DNA from: an uncultured Bacteroides sp.
Lineage (GTDB): Bacteria; Bacteroidota; Bacteroidia; Bacteroidales; Bacteroidaceae
Direction of reading: 5' to 3'
Assembly: GCF_905207245.1 (NCBI RefSeq)
Contig: NZ_CAJLKP010000023.1
Location: forward strand, 4,868-68,867
DNA: 64,000 bases
Shown: piece after piece, positions 33,872 to 43,797 of the stretch
How the letters are laid out: each line of letters starts with the position of its first letter
Numbering within the stretch: the first letter of the stretch is position 1
The notes under the pieces: model-generated
The model's input: only the letters and a program-made list of their open reading frames with translations
Told to the model about the DNA's origin: nothing
The model's database searches: none
Program-made: the position numbers and the translations under genes

Positions 33872-34843
33872 CTATACAATACTGTTTTTCTTCGTGAACT
33901 CCATAATTTCCGAAATATAACCGAAAGCCATCCCCACCACTGTGTCTGCCGCGCCATAATATACCGCAACTTTATCACCATCCTGCAAGGATGCACAAGG
34001 GAATACTACATTAGGCACATCTCCCTGTAATTCATAAGGAGCAGCAGGAGCAAGCAGGTACGGACGCGTACGGTACAATACTTTGGCCGGATTCTCCTTA
34101 TCAAGAATAGCAGCACCCATGGAATAGCGGAAACCGTTGCAGGTAGTAATAACCCCATGATAGAATATCAGCCAGCCCTCATCAGTCAGGAACGGTACGG
34201 AGCCTGCCCCTATCTTCGTACACTGCCATGCACTCTCAGGAAACGGGGTAACTTTCATCACACAGCGATGTTCGCCCCAATACTTCATATCCGGACTATA
34301 ACTGATGTAAATATCGCCAAAGGGCGTATGGCCGTTATCGCTCGGACGACTCAGCATGGCATATTTTCCATCTATCTTTTGTGGAAACAGCACCCCGTTG
34401 CGGTTGAAGGGCAAGAAAGCATTCTCGCACTGGAAGAATTCTTTAAAATCAAAAGTATAGCCGATACCGATTGTAGGGCCATGATAACCGTTGCACCAGG
34501 TAATCCAGTAGCGGTCTTCAATCCAGGTCACACGCGGATCATACTTATATTCAGACTCTATCATCTCCGTATTTCCGGCTTTAAAGCGGATAGGTTCATG
34601 GGCAATCTCCCAGTTGATTCCGTCTTTGCTGAAACCTGCAAAAATATTCATCTGCACAGCCTTATTGTCACAACGGAACACACCGGCAAATCCGTCCTCA
34701 AACGGAACTACCGCACTGTTGAAAATACTATTGGAAGTCGGGATGTGATAGCGACCGATAACCGGATTCTGAGAATAGCGCCACATTACATCTGTGCAGC
34801 CTTCCGGACGTTCTTCCCAAGGCATATTTGTTGTCAGTTTCAT
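33872..34843 (-). CDS. GH130 mannoside phosphorylase
   Basis: 323 aa, no signal peptide, so cytoplasmic. The five-bladed propeller has NSIFNSAVVPFEDGFAGVFR at the start, the catalytic Asp in EYKYDPRVTWIEDRYWITW near residue 102, and MLSRPSDNGHTPFGDIYISY and WLIFYHGVITTCNGFRYSMG later. The sequence is closest in style to enzymes that phosphorolyse beta-1,4-mannosyl-GlcNAc (BT1033 type), giving mannose-1-phosphate and GlcNAc or a chitobiose-derived product. That fits a locus for N-glycans, whose core contains this linkage. The MFS transporter encoded upstream would bring in the disaccharide. The subgroup call is by memory of family sequences. Confidence 0.9.
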   Translation of the reverse strand: MKLTTNMPWEERPEGCTDVMWRYSQNPVIGRYHIPTSNSIFNSAVVPFEDGFAGVFRCDNKAVQMNIFAGFSKDGINWEIAHEPIRFKAGNTEMIESEYKYDPRVTWIEDRYWITWCNGYHGPTIGIGYTFDFKEFFQCENAFLPFNRNGVLFPQKIDGKYAMLSRPSDNGHTPFGDIYISYSPDMKYWGEHRCVMKVTPFPESAWQCTKIGAGSVPFLTDEGWLIFYHGVITTCNGFRYSMGAAILDKENPAKVLYRTRPYLLAPAAPYELQGDVPNVVFPCASLQDGDKVAVYYGAADTVVGMAFGYISEIMEFTKKNSIV

Positions 34844-34874
34844 TATTGTTCTATTTATTAGTTAGTTATATATT

Positions 34875-36185
34875 TCATTTACTCTTTTTCTCATCAGGAT
34901 ACGTGAATGGCACAAAGTAGGTGATAAGAAAAGCCGGAATTGTGGCAAACAACGTGAAAATAAAGAAAGATTTATATCCCATCGCATCGCTGACAAAGCC
35001 ACTGATACTTCCCGGCAACATCACACCCAGATTCATGATTCCCGAAGCAAAAGCATAATGAGCCATTTGATGCTTCCCCGGAGCTACTTGCTGCATCATG
35101 AACAAGGTAAGTCCCACAAATCCAAATCCATATCCAAAATATTCCAATACAATGGCACCACCTATCAACATACCATTTTCCGGCTGGTAAACAGCAAGCA
35201 AAGTATAAGCAATGAACGGCAGGTTGAAGATACAGCATAAAGAGAATAAAGTCTTGCTCAGCCCTCTGTGAGAGATATAATATCCTGCCAGAAGTGAACC
35301 TAAAACAAACGCCGCCGCTCCATAAGTACCATAATATAGCCCAATTTCCTGTTCATTCAGTCCTAAGCCACCCGCCGAACGTTCCGCCTTCAGGAACAAA
35401 GGTACAATTTTCATCACAAAACCTTCGGCAAGACGATAAATAATTATAAAAGCAACATAATAAAAAATGTGTTTCTTCCGGAAAAAGTCCCGTATCACTT
35501 CCACCAGGCGATTCCAAGTCTCTCTACCTGATACTGCGGTAGTTACCGCAGCCCCGCCCGATGGCAACATGCGCATGTGATAAAATCCCAGAAATACCAT
35601 AATAGCCGCCATCATCAGCATTACCACCATCCAGGCTTGTACGGTTGCTTCGTGTCGTACCGCTTCCGTAGCTCCATCCACTCCACCGAAGTGTTTCAGC
35701 AACCAACCCGCCACCCATACCAGCCCGCCGGATGCCACAATCTTTGCAATGTTGTAGAAAGCACCCTGCCAACCGATATATTTTGCCTGATCCTGCTTGT
35801 TCAGTTCCGACATATAAACACCGTCCGTAGCAATGTCGTGTGTGGCTCCACTGAAAGCTATAACTGCCAGCAAAGCTATACACACGGCAAAGAAAGCCGG
35901 AAGATGCAGTGCCAATGCTACCAAGGCAAAACCTGCCCCGGTAGCCATTTGCGTCAGTACTACAAAGAATTTCTTCGTTTTGAACATCTCCAGAAACGGG
36001 CTCCAAAGAAACTTCAATGTCCAGGGAAGCATTATCAGCGACGTCCACAAAGCAATCTGCGCATCGCTGATGCCAAGTCCTTTGAACATCAGCACAGATA
36101 CCATATTCAATACCACAAAGGGCAATCCCATGGCAAAGTAGACGGTGGGTACCCAGGAAATGGGGCTATGATTATTTCGACTCAT
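34875..36185 (-). CDS. MFS sugar transporter
   Basis: 436 aa with 12 hydrophobic helices. It begins ISWVPTVYFAMGLPFVVLNM, then SDAQIALWTSLIMLPWTLKF and the A-motif region. GATHDIATDGVYMSELNKQD between helices 4 and 5 is the characteristic loop of the AmpG-like/PAT subgroup. A long cytoplasmic centre (about 195-220) separates the halves. It probably carries a short oligosaccharide such as Man-GlcNAc across the inner membrane to the GH130 phosphorylase encoded next. AmpG-like carriers import amino-sugar saccharides, which agrees with that. The substrate is inferred. Confidence 0.88.
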   Translation of the reverse strand: MSRNNHSPISWVPTVYFAMGLPFVVLNMVSVLMFKGLGISDAQIALWTSLIMLPWTLKFLWSPFLEMFKTKKFFVVLTQMATGAGFALVALALHLPAFFAVCIALLAVIAFSGATHDIATDGVYMSELNKQDQAKYIGWQGAFYNIAKIVASGGLVWVAGWLLKHFGGVDGATEAVRHEATVQAWMVVMLMMAAIMVFLGFYHMRMLPSGGAAVTTAVSGRETWNRLVEVIRDFFRKKHIFYYVAFIIIYRLAEGFVMKIVPLFLKAERSAGGLGLNEQEIGLYYGTYGAAAFVLGSLLAGYYISHRGLSKTLFSLCCIFNLPFIAYTLLAVYQPENGMLIGGAIVLEYFGYGFGFVGLTLFMMQQVAPGKHQMAHYAFASGIMNLGVMLPGSISGFVSDAMGYKSFFIFTLFATIPAFLITYFVPFTYPDEKKSK

Positions 36186-36201
36186 ACCTATTTCCGTTTA
36201 A

Positions 36202-38487
36202 TTAATTCAGATGACCATCCCGGGCAGGACGGTTCGCCCCCATCGTCAATTCCAGCGTACCACCGTCTACAATATCCTGATGTGTAAAGAAAGGTGTTGC
36301 CAGCTCTTTTCCGTTCAGCAACATACTCTGTACATACTTATTCTCACGACTATTATTGTGTGCAACAATAGTGAAAGTCTTTCCGTCTTTCAGGTTTATC
36401 GTTGCCTTATTGAACAAAGGACGACCGATGGAATACACCGGTTTACCGGGACATACCTGATAAAAACCCATTGAATTGAGTATGAACCATGCTGACATCT
36501 GCCCGCAATCCTCGTTACCCGACAATCCGTCCGGATCATTGAAGTAAAGCGTATGGAGCACTTCATCTACCAGTTCCTGTGTTCTCCAAGGTTGATTTAC
36601 ATAATTATACAGGTGTGCAATATGATGACTCGGCTCATTGCCATGTGCATACTGTCCTATCAGACCGGAAATATCAACCGACACCGATTCACCTTCCATG
36701 GCTGAGGGAGCGATGAACAAAGAGTCCAGCTTACCAATAAAAGCATCACGGCCTCCCATCAGTTTCACCAGTCCGTCTACATCATGAGGCACGAACCAGG
36801 TCCATTGCCAGGCAGTTCCTTCGCAATAATCATCGTTACGGTGATTGGAAGAACGGGGATTGAAAGGTGTGCGCCAGTTGCCTTCACTATCCAGACCACG
36901 CATGAAGCGGGTGGAAGCGTCAAAATAAACCTGATATCCCTTAGCAAACGCTGCATATTTTTCCTGATTGGCTTCATCACCCAGCGCCTCTGCCATAACA
37001 GAAATACACCAGTCATCATAAGCATATTCCAAGGCTTTGGCCACTGATTCATTATCCTTGTCGCAAGGCACATAACCTATTTTGTTCTTCCAGTATTTAG
37101 CTTGCGGCATCAGATGAGGCAACACCAACGGAGGACACAGGATACCGGTTGTGTCATATTCAGCGGCACGGATACAGGCTCTATAGCCATCTTCCACATC
37201 AAAATTGCGATATCCCTTTGTGTAAGCATCGGCAATGACAGATGCAGCATGATAGCCAATCATGGTTCCGGTATAATTTCCCGCAAGTTCCCACATTGGG
37301 AATATGCCTCCTTCACGCTGTTTCAGGATGAGTGAACGGATGAAAGCCTGATTTAGATCCGGGTCAATAATCGTCATCAACGGATGATAGGCACGGAAAG
37401 TATCCCATAAGGAGAATACCGTATAAACAGGATTGTCCACACTACCCTGATGAGGTTTCAAATCCATTCCCAGATAACGACCGTCGGCATCCGTAAACAG
37501 GTTGGGTTGTACACCTGTATGGTAGAGCGCCGTGTAGAACATCGTCCGCTGGTCAGCATCAGTAGTTTCAATATCTATTTTTGAAAGATAACTATTCCAT
37601 GATTCGCGGGCGGCACTACGCACACCGTCAAAGTCCCACGCAGGGATTTCGGCTTCCACATTTTTACGCGCCCCGTCCATGTCTACAGCAGAAACGCCTA
37701 CTTTCACAAGGACTTGTTCGTTGTCCGCAGTCTGGAATTGCAGCAATGCTTTGGCTGTCGGCAGAAGCGGACCACCTTCATCGAGTGCCATGGAATCGGT
37801 CACCAATGTATAAGTAAACGGTTTTGAAAACTTAGCATAGAAGTTGATATACTGGTCGAAAGCCCAGTATACGGTTTTCTTACGACCGCGTATCTCTGTG
37901 TCACTGATGATTTCCAGCTCCATCTCTTCATTCTTTTGGCGTTGCAGGCTATAATCCAGATCAAGGATAAATCCGGCATCTTCCGCCTTCGGGAAAGTAT
38001 AGCGATGAATGGCTGCCCGTTGGGTAGCAGTCAGTTCGGCTTTCACCTTGTAGCGGTCCAGGAAGACCGAATAATAACCGGGCTGAGCCGTTTCATTATC
38101 ATGTGAAAATGCCGAAGCATAAGCCATTTGCTGGCTCTCCTCCCCCATCGGGTGGTAATCTTGTTTGCCCACGGTAGGCATCAGCAACACGTCACCATAA
38201 TCACCGCACCCCGTACCGTTGAGGTGAGTATGCGAAAATCCATTGATGGTAGAATCTGCATAATAATAGCCGGAACAAGCATCCCATTGATAAATGCGTG
38301 TGTCGGGGCTGGGCTGAATCATGCCGTTAGGCACTACTGCTCCGGGATAAGTATGCCCATGCCCCCCTGTACCGATGAACGGATTGACGTAGGATGAATA
38401 ATCCTGTGCTACCGGTGTACAACTGTACATGCCCAGCAACAAAAGACCACTCACCAGCATAGAATTGATTTTCATGTTTTTCCTCAT
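36202..38487 (-). CDS. GH92 alpha-mannosidase lipoprotein
   Basis: 761 aa. A lipoprotein signal (SGLLLLGMYSC, Cys23) is followed by YVNPFIGTGGHGHTYPGAVV, a typical GH92 start. The catalytic acid motif is YCEGTAWQWTWFVPHD, the active-site loop is GQYAHGNEPSHHIAHLYNYV, and the base/calcium region is SGNEDCGQMSAWFILNSMGF. Ending with the usual immunoglobulin-like tail, the length is normal for the family. It would trim alpha-mannosyl residues from imported or surface-bound glycans. It lies between the GH97 and MFS genes. The GNEPSHH form is shared with the GH92 at the locus head, so those two may have related linkage specificity. Confidence 0.93.
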   Translation of the reverse strand: MRKNMKINSMLVSGLLLLGMYSCTPVAQDYSSYVNPFIGTGGHGHTYPGAVVPNGMIQPSPDTRIYQWDACSGYYYADSTINGFSHTHLNGTGCGDYGDVLLMPTVGKQDYHPMGEESQQMAYASAFSHDNETAQPGYYSVFLDRYKVKAELTATQRAAIHRYTFPKAEDAGFILDLDYSLQRQKNEEMELEIISDTEIRGRKKTVYWAFDQYINFYAKFSKPFTYTLVTDSMALDEGGPLLPTAKALLQFQTADNEQVLVKVGVSAVDMDGARKNVEAEIPAWDFDGVRSAARESWNSYLSKIDIETTDADQRTMFYTALYHTGVQPNLFTDADGRYLGMDLKPHQGSVDNPVYTVFSLWDTFRAYHPLMTIIDPDLNQAFIRSLILKQREGGIFPMWELAGNYTGTMIGYHAASVIADAYTKGYRNFDVEDGYRACIRAAEYDTTGILCPPLVLPHLMPQAKYWKNKIGYVPCDKDNESVAKALEYAYDDWCISVMAEALGDEANQEKYAAFAKGYQVYFDASTRFMRGLDSEGNWRTPFNPRSSNHRNDDYCEGTAWQWTWFVPHDVDGLVKLMGGRDAFIGKLDSLFIAPSAMEGESVSVDISGLIGQYAHGNEPSHHIAHLYNYVNQPWRTQELVDEVLHTLYFNDPDGLSGNEDCGQMSAWFILNSMGFYQVCPGKPVYSIGRPLFNKATINLKDGKTFTIVAHNNSRENKYVQSMLLNGKELATPFFTHQDIVDGGTLELTMGANRPARDGHLN

Positions 38488-38513
38488 ATTTTGATTATAT
38501 TACGTTTTAAATA

Positions 38514-40523
38514 TTAAGCGGGTTCAAAGCTAATGGCCTGTCCGCCACCTTTTGCCATGCTAATAGTCAGGGTGTCGTTAGCAGTCACCAGTTTTTCAAT
38601 AATTTCATAAGCCGTAGGATTAAGCTCCCAATCTGCGTCGGCTCCATCGGCATAGATTACAGCACGATACACTCTATCCCTTTCCAGAAAATCCAACTTG
38701 ACATTTACTTCGCGCGCTTCTTCATTCGTTGCAGCACCCAGGAAATACTTGGCTTTCGCCTTACGGACGATTACCACAAACTCTCCCGGTTCGCCCGCAA
38801 GTGCTTCGGACCAGTCACAATCGGCATCAAAATCACGGAAGAACCGGAATGCAGGATGTCCTTCATAGTTCTCAATCATATCGGCTGCCATCTGCAAAGG
38901 CGAATAAAGTATCACCCAATTAGCAATCTGCTTTGCCAGCGTAGTGTTGATGCGGCAGTCCTTGCTATCCATCATATTCCATTTTTTGCGGTAAGGAGAT
39001 TTCTTTGCACGCTCGTACATGATATCGAATATACCCGGAGTATAATCCATCGGACCTGCCAGCAAACGGGTGAAAGGCAACATCACATGATGTTCGGGCG
39101 GATTACCTTCGCTCCAGGCATTCCATTCCATACCACGGGCGCCTTCGCGGGTCATCATGTTGGGATAGGTACGGCGAATACCCGTATCTTTGATGGGTTC
39201 GTGTACATCGAGAGTGGTATGATATTTTGCAGCAGTCTCCACCACTTTGCGGTAATGACGCACATTATATTGTCCATGATGATTATATCCATTGGGAAGT
39301 CCGCCGGCATAACCGGTCTTCACCGAATGAATCCCCAGGTCAGCATACCATTTATAAGCTTTATCCAGTTGCTTCTCGTAGTTCACGATATTCCCTCCGG
39401 TTTCATGATGCCCGATAATCTCAATACCTTTTTCTTTGGCATAACGGGCTATCTCATCCATATCGAAATCCGCATAGGGTTTGGTATAGTCGAAAGCCTG
39501 TGTCCCACCCCAGTTTTCCCAGCCTTCATTCCAGCCTTCGTACATCACTGCTTCTATGTTGTTGGCGGCAGCAAAGTCAATATATCGTTTGGCATTCTCG
39601 GTGGTAGCGCCGTGACGGTCGTTGATTACCCAACTTTCCACGCCCAGGTGCATTCCCCACCAGATACCTACATATTTCATCGGACGTATCCAGTCTGTAG
39701 TTTCCAGTACACAAGGTTCGTTCAGATTCAATATAAGTCCTGAATTTATCAGTCCGACAGCTTTCGGAGTAATCTGTATAGTACGCCAGGGAGTTTTAAA
39801 ACTTCCACCGTTTACGCGGGCTTTTATGCCGTCCGGCCAGGGAGCCAGTTCGGATTTGAAGTTACAGCCTCCGGTATTTTTCAGTGTCATCTCCGGGAAG
39901 TCTGTCAACGCAGCCTCGTGAATGCTGGCATACACGCCTCCTGTCTTGAAGGTCATAGGAGTATTGGCATTCTCTATCCGGCTGACAGGCTGTGTACGAT
40001 ATAGCAATTCATAGGTTTCATAATTAGCAGGTATGGACCACGAAGTGCCATCCTGTGCTATATTGAACGCAGTCAGTTCGTCCGTCACAAGAATACTGTC
40101 TGCTCCGGGTACTTCATACTCGTAGCGGAATCCCAATCCATCATCGAAAATGCGAAAGCGCAAAGTTAATTTCGTCTTTGCCGTATCGGACAAGTGAACA
40201 GCCATTTCATTGTAATGGTTGCGGATGGTTTTATTTTCGCCCCAAGGCTGGGTCCAGGTTTCGTCCTGAGTAGTGAAATCGGTATCCACCACGTGGAAAT
40301 TCCCGGATAGATTGACTCCGCCATTAGCCTCTAAACCCAACATGGAGGGCTTGATAAACAAGGTATCTCCAATATTTACCTGATAAGCTATTCTACCATT
40401 ATCATCCAGAGTGAGGACAAGCCGGATATGACCATCAGGCGAGGTTACTTCTGTCCGTTTCGGAGAAATGCAACTTGCCAGAGACAAAAAGGATACAATT
40501 ATATATATAAGACGTTGTTTCAT
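38514..40523 (-). CDS. GH97 glycosidase, SusB-like inverting type
   Basis: 669 aa with a lipoprotein-like signal (IVSFLSLASC). Domains: N-terminal beta-supersandwich (to about 270), a TIM barrel (IWWGMHLGVESWVINDRHGA, VMYEGWNEGWENWGG), and a C-terminal sheet. Compared with SusB from memory, the base region TLDVHEPIKDTGIRRTYPN and GARGMEWNAWSE keep the Glu residues of the inverting enzymes, and HSVKTGYAGG lacks the Asp nucleophile of the retaining subgroup. It therefore looks like an inverting alpha-glucosidase, not an alpha-galactosidase. In a high-mannose locus it might remove glucose from glucosylated precursors such as Glc1-3Man9. That target is inference. Confidence 0.88.
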   Translation of the reverse strand: MKQRLIYIIVSFLSLASCISPKRTEVTSPDGHIRLVLTLDDNGRIAYQVNIGDTLFIKPSMLGLEANGGVNLSGNFHVVDTDFTTQDETWTQPWGENKTIRNHYNEMAVHLSDTAKTKLTLRFRIFDDGLGFRYEYEVPGADSILVTDELTAFNIAQDGTSWSIPANYETYELLYRTQPVSRIENANTPMTFKTGGVYASIHEAALTDFPEMTLKNTGGCNFKSELAPWPDGIKARVNGGSFKTPWRTIQITPKAVGLINSGLILNLNEPCVLETTDWIRPMKYVGIWWGMHLGVESWVINDRHGATTENAKRYIDFAAANNIEAVMYEGWNEGWENWGGTQAFDYTKPYADFDMDEIARYAKEKGIEIIGHHETGGNIVNYEKQLDKAYKWYADLGIHSVKTGYAGGLPNGYNHHGQYNVRHYRKVVETAAKYHTTLDVHEPIKDTGIRRTYPNMMTREGARGMEWNAWSEGNPPEHHVMLPFTRLLAGPMDYTPGIFDIMYERAKKSPYRKKWNMMDSKDCRINTTLAKQIANWVILYSPLQMAADMIENYEGHPAFRFFRDFDADCDWSEALAGEPGEFVVIVRKAKAKYFLGAATNEEAREVNVKLDFLERDRVYRAVIYADGADADWELNPTAYEIIEKLVTANDTLTISMAKGGGQAISFEPA

Positions 40524-40557
40524 ATGTTTGATTGTATAGGGGAGAGTAGCCTCACAA

Positions 40558-40613
40558 GCAATGATACTACTTATATCATTGCGAGCCTCATCCTGATGTC
40601 AGCATGAGGCTCG
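40558..40613 (-). terminator. Two hairpins between the GH18 and GH97 genes
   Basis: gcaatgata (40558-40566) pairs with tatcattgc (40574-40582), and cgagcctcat (40582-40591) pairs with atgaggctcg (40604-40613). Neither is followed by a clear T-run on the minus strand. They may partly end or process the long transcript and lower expression of the downstream enzymes. Confidence 0.45.
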
Positions 40614-40648
40614 TTCTGACATATATTAAATTACTACTGTTTTTACTT

Positions 40649-42592
40649 TTATTTCTTTACCAGCGTATACATACCGCTTGAATGTGGATTCTTAAGTCCT
40701 TCCACTGCATTATAAGTATCACCATCCTTTGTAAACAGGCTGAAACCATAGCGTTTTCCCGAGTCATACATATAGACAGCTCCGCCACTCATAGATGTTT
40801 CAAGAACGAAAGCATCGTCCGATGCCGCCATAGCAGCCCAAGCAGCACCGCTATATGTGGCACGAGACATGGCATAAGTCGTGCCGTCAGCAGTACCGAT
40901 AACCTGAGGAGAAGGACAAAGAGCTATTCCTCTTTCATCATAGTTCATAATGAACGGATACGTACCGGTAATATCCTTACCGTCCCAACCGTAAACCTTG
41001 TAGCTTTTTCCCTGAACATCCTCGGCAATAGTGATGTCGAAAGCATCGGCATTTGTCCAATCCCACCACTTAGGAACATCATTTTCATGATAAACATACA
41101 ATGCTGCACCCGGAGTTACCGTCCATTCTCCTAAATAGAATTCATAACCGGGTACGGAACCTTTCTTTGCAGACAAGTCAGTACGGGTGTAATAATTACC
41201 GGTCCACGACACATCCTTATTCCAGAGCTTTGCAGCCACCTTGTCGAAATAAGACTCGTACATACGGCTTGAGCCCAGATTGTAGAATGCAAAGTATCTG
41301 TAACCACCATTCACCACATTATCCAAATGCGTATCGTTAACACTAATCTTATTCAGATTTCCACCATCTTCACTCACTAATGTAATGGCATACGGTGCCT
41401 GGATTTCTTTCGGTATATCTTGACCGTAATAGTCACGGAATGCCCCATAAGTACCATATACAGAGTAATCAATCAAATTTTCCAAACCGCTGCCCATCGG
41501 ATGGTCGTCAGCAGTATACCAATAAATTCCGAATGTCACGCCATCTTCTTTCGGCATTATCTTACGGCATTCCTCCAATAGTTTCTTGTAATTCTCCGGC
41601 GTACATTCACTTTCGCTGGATACTACGCTGCCGGAAGTACCTTTATAGTTACCTTCAGCATAAGAAGAATATTCATCATCAAAATCAAACCCGTCCAGAC
41701 CATAAATGTCGATATATGCTTTCAACTCTTTTGCAAAAGCTTTAGCACCTTTTTCATTCAAACTACGCATACCGGCATCATCGTGATTACCCAAGATAGA
41801 TAAATGAACCTTGATACCTTTTTGCTGCAACGGACGGATAATCTTATCGGCATTCGCCAACACAAAAGACACCTGATCATTACAGAAAATATAGGGTCTG
41901 CCATCACTATCCAGATTGATATTGGCTGCAAAAATACTGACGATATCAAAGAAAGGAACACCATCTACCATATATTCGCCAGCATTCAACGGACTTTCAT
42001 TGTTCACCTCTACATAGACCAGATTCTTAATATCACCCTTCGTAGCAGGATCAGGAGTTACACCCAGATTCTCAACCAAATAAATGTAAGACTGAGTATT
42101 GGAAGACACCTCCACACCATTACCGGCTGTTGCCGAAATGGCAACAGCATAAGTAGTGCCCACTGTTCCACCGGGATTGATATCCAGTTCCAGTGATTCA
42201 GATCTCTTACTTCCGGTAGCAATCGTCACCTTACCACCATTTTCCAAAGACAACTTATCCGTGGGGTACATCTGATAATTTGTGCCATTGGCGGCATTAT
42301 AAGCAGCCAACGCATCTGCATCAATTTTGAAAGTTACCTGCACATCCGTTTCTGCTTTCTTGCTCAATTCAAAGAACAAGTGACCTGCACCGGTTTTATT
42401 GTCCCTGATGGCAATAGTAGTCAGTTGCTTTGCTCCGGCAGCCGAACGCACACTACCATAGGTTCCATCAACAGTCTCAAAGATTTTATCGTTGCCTGTT
42501 GATATAGTGAGGTCGTCTTCGCAAGCTGTAAATACAGCTCCGAACAATAGCAACGACCATGCAGCGATTCTTATTTTATAACAATGTTTCAT
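40649..42592 (-). CDS. GH18 endo-beta-N-acetylglucosaminidase lipoprotein (BT3987-like)
   Basis: 647 aa; the ATG at 42592 gives MKHCYKIRIAAWSLLLFGAV, then FTAC (lipidated). Residues ~40-170 are a DUF1735-type beta domain (FELSKKAETDVQVTFKIDAD). The GH18 barrel follows, with IYGLDGFDFDDEYSSYAEGN, i.e. the complete DxxDxDxE catalytic motif, and ITLVSEDGG and RYFAFYNLG later. A C-terminal domain of about 170 residues ends it. In B. theta, BT3987 cuts high-mannose N-glycans between the two core GlcNAc residues at the cell surface, releasing them for SusCD uptake. The same architecture and the same neighbours make this the likely role here. Confidence 0.93.
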   Translation of the reverse strand: MKHCYKIRIAAWSLLLFGAVFTACEDDLTISTGNDKIFETVDGTYGSVRSAAGAKQLTTIAIRDNKTGAGHLFFELSKKAETDVQVTFKIDADALAAYNAANGTNYQMYPTDKLSLENGGKVTIATGSKRSESLELDINPGGTVGTTYAVAISATAGNGVEVSSNTQSYIYLVENLGVTPDPATKGDIKNLVYVEVNNESPLNAGEYMVDGVPFFDIVSIFAANINLDSDGRPYIFCNDQVSFVLANADKIIRPLQQKGIKVHLSILGNHDDAGMRSLNEKGAKAFAKELKAYIDIYGLDGFDFDDEYSSYAEGNYKGTSGSVVSSESECTPENYKKLLEECRKIMPKEDGVTFGIYWYTADDHPMGSGLENLIDYSVYGTYGAFRDYYGQDIPKEIQAPYAITLVSEDGGNLNKISVNDTHLDNVVNGGYRYFAFYNLGSSRMYESYFDKVAAKLWNKDVSWTGNYYTRTDLSAKKGSVPGYEFYLGEWTVTPGAALYVYHENDVPKWWDWTNADAFDITIAEDVQGKSYKVYGWDGKDITGTYPFIMNYDERGIALCPSPQVIGTADGTTYAMSRATYSGAAWAAMAASDDAFVLETSMSGGAVYMYDSGKRYGFSLFTKDGDTYNAVEGLKNPHSSGMYTLVKK

Positions 42593-42622
42593 AATAAGCA
42601 CTTTTAATTAGATTAAGGGTTA

Positions 42623-43789
42623 TCATTTTTTTGCAGGGAGTTCTACATCTACCCAAGTCAGTTTATCAGATGCTGTTGCATCATTTCCACTGTTACTGTA
42701 ATCTTTGATAATATCTGCTCCGTCATCAAATTTCCAGTAAGCCACCAGATTTTGAGCATCTTCACTTACGGCATAGAAATGGTTTTCGGCATTTATTTCA
42801 TCTTGAGTCAGCACTCGGTTCCAGATGCGTACTTCCGAGATGTCGGCATCCAGAAAACGTTCATTATTATAGGAATAACCAATCCAGAAGCAACGCGGTT
42901 TACCATCCGATTCGTCAGAATGGGGTATACCCCAGTTTACCGGACCATACGTAGCATCTGTAAAGTCACCTACAAGTTTGCCATTGAAATAGACCTTAAT
43001 GGTTTGCGCTTCCGAATCATAAGCTACGGCAACATGTGTCCATGTGTTCAGTGGAGCCACCATTGAACTATTCGTAAAGTTACCCTTGCCTGTTGCTATC
43101 TGCAATTGATTAGAGGGGACGCCCGAATCACCGAAACGGAACAAGAATTGTCCTTCAATGCCCATCAATGTATTCAACTGGTTATCAAAGCTATATGGTC
43201 GGATTAATGCCTCAGCCGTCATCGTCTTCATATTTTGAACAACATTCGGGTTTACCCAGTCTACATATACGTTATTTTTATTGATATTCGCCACTTTATT
43301 AATCAGCGCAGCACCTTTGAATACATAATAAGATGTATTTGACGAGCCCAGCACATTGATACTTGCATCAGCAACCGTAACCGGCAATACATAGGTTTTA
43401 TTGAGGTCTAAACTACCGAGTTCGGTAAAGGAAATCGTGATTGGGGTCGATTTCAAAGCACCGGCTGCAATTTTTCCTTCTGTTGTGCTGAAACTGTAGT
43501 GACCTTTCGGAAGCATCTCCATATCACTGACATAATAAGTGTCCTCATACGCGGAAACCAAACTTGCATCTGCTTTTATAGTGAAGGTGATATCCTGCTC
43601 TGAGGGTTTCGGAATAGACATAGAAAATTCTCCTGTAGCATTTTGAGTAATTGCCTTTACAAAAAACGTGGTCGGAGCCTTCGAGGTCATGAACAACTGG
43701 TTGTCAAAATTCTCCGTATCATCGGCACAACCGGATAACATACCGGAAATCAGTGTCAGAGAGATAAAATAGATATTCTTAATTTTCAT
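42623..43789 (-). CDS. DUF1735 + LamG lectin-like surface lipoprotein (BT3986-like)
   Basis: 388 aa from the ATG at 43789 (MKIKNIYFISLTLISGMLSGC, lipidated); an ATG at 43801 overlapping the previous stop is also possible. An N-terminal DUF1735 domain (about 30-150, PSEQDITFTIKADASLVSAY) is followed by a concanavalin-like LamG/laminin domain with NTWTHVAVAYDSEAQTIKVY, FWIGYSYNNERFLDADISEV and RIWNRVLTQDEINAEN. It has no catalytic motif. It probably binds glycan at the cell surface and helps the endoglycosidase or SusCD. Position and architecture match BT3986 of the B. theta locus. Confidence 0.88.
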   Translation of the reverse strand: MKIKNIYFISLTLISGMLSGCADDTENFDNQLFMTSKAPTTFFVKAITQNATGEFSMSIPKPSEQDITFTIKADASLVSAYEDTYYVSDMEMLPKGHYSFSTTEGKIAAGALKSTPITISFTELGSLDLNKTYVLPVTVADASINVLGSSNTSYYVFKGAALINKVANINKNNVYVDWVNPNVVQNMKTMTAEALIRPYSFDNQLNTLMGIEGQFLFRFGDSGVPSNQLQIATGKGNFTNSSMVAPLNTWTHVAVAYDSEAQTIKVYFNGKLVGDFTDATYGPVNWGIPHSDESDGKPRCFWIGYSYNNERFLDADISEVRIWNRVLTQDEINAENHFYAVSEDAQNLVAYWKFDDGADIIKDYSNSGNDATASDKLTWVDVELPAKK

Positions 43790-43797
43790 AATAGTAA

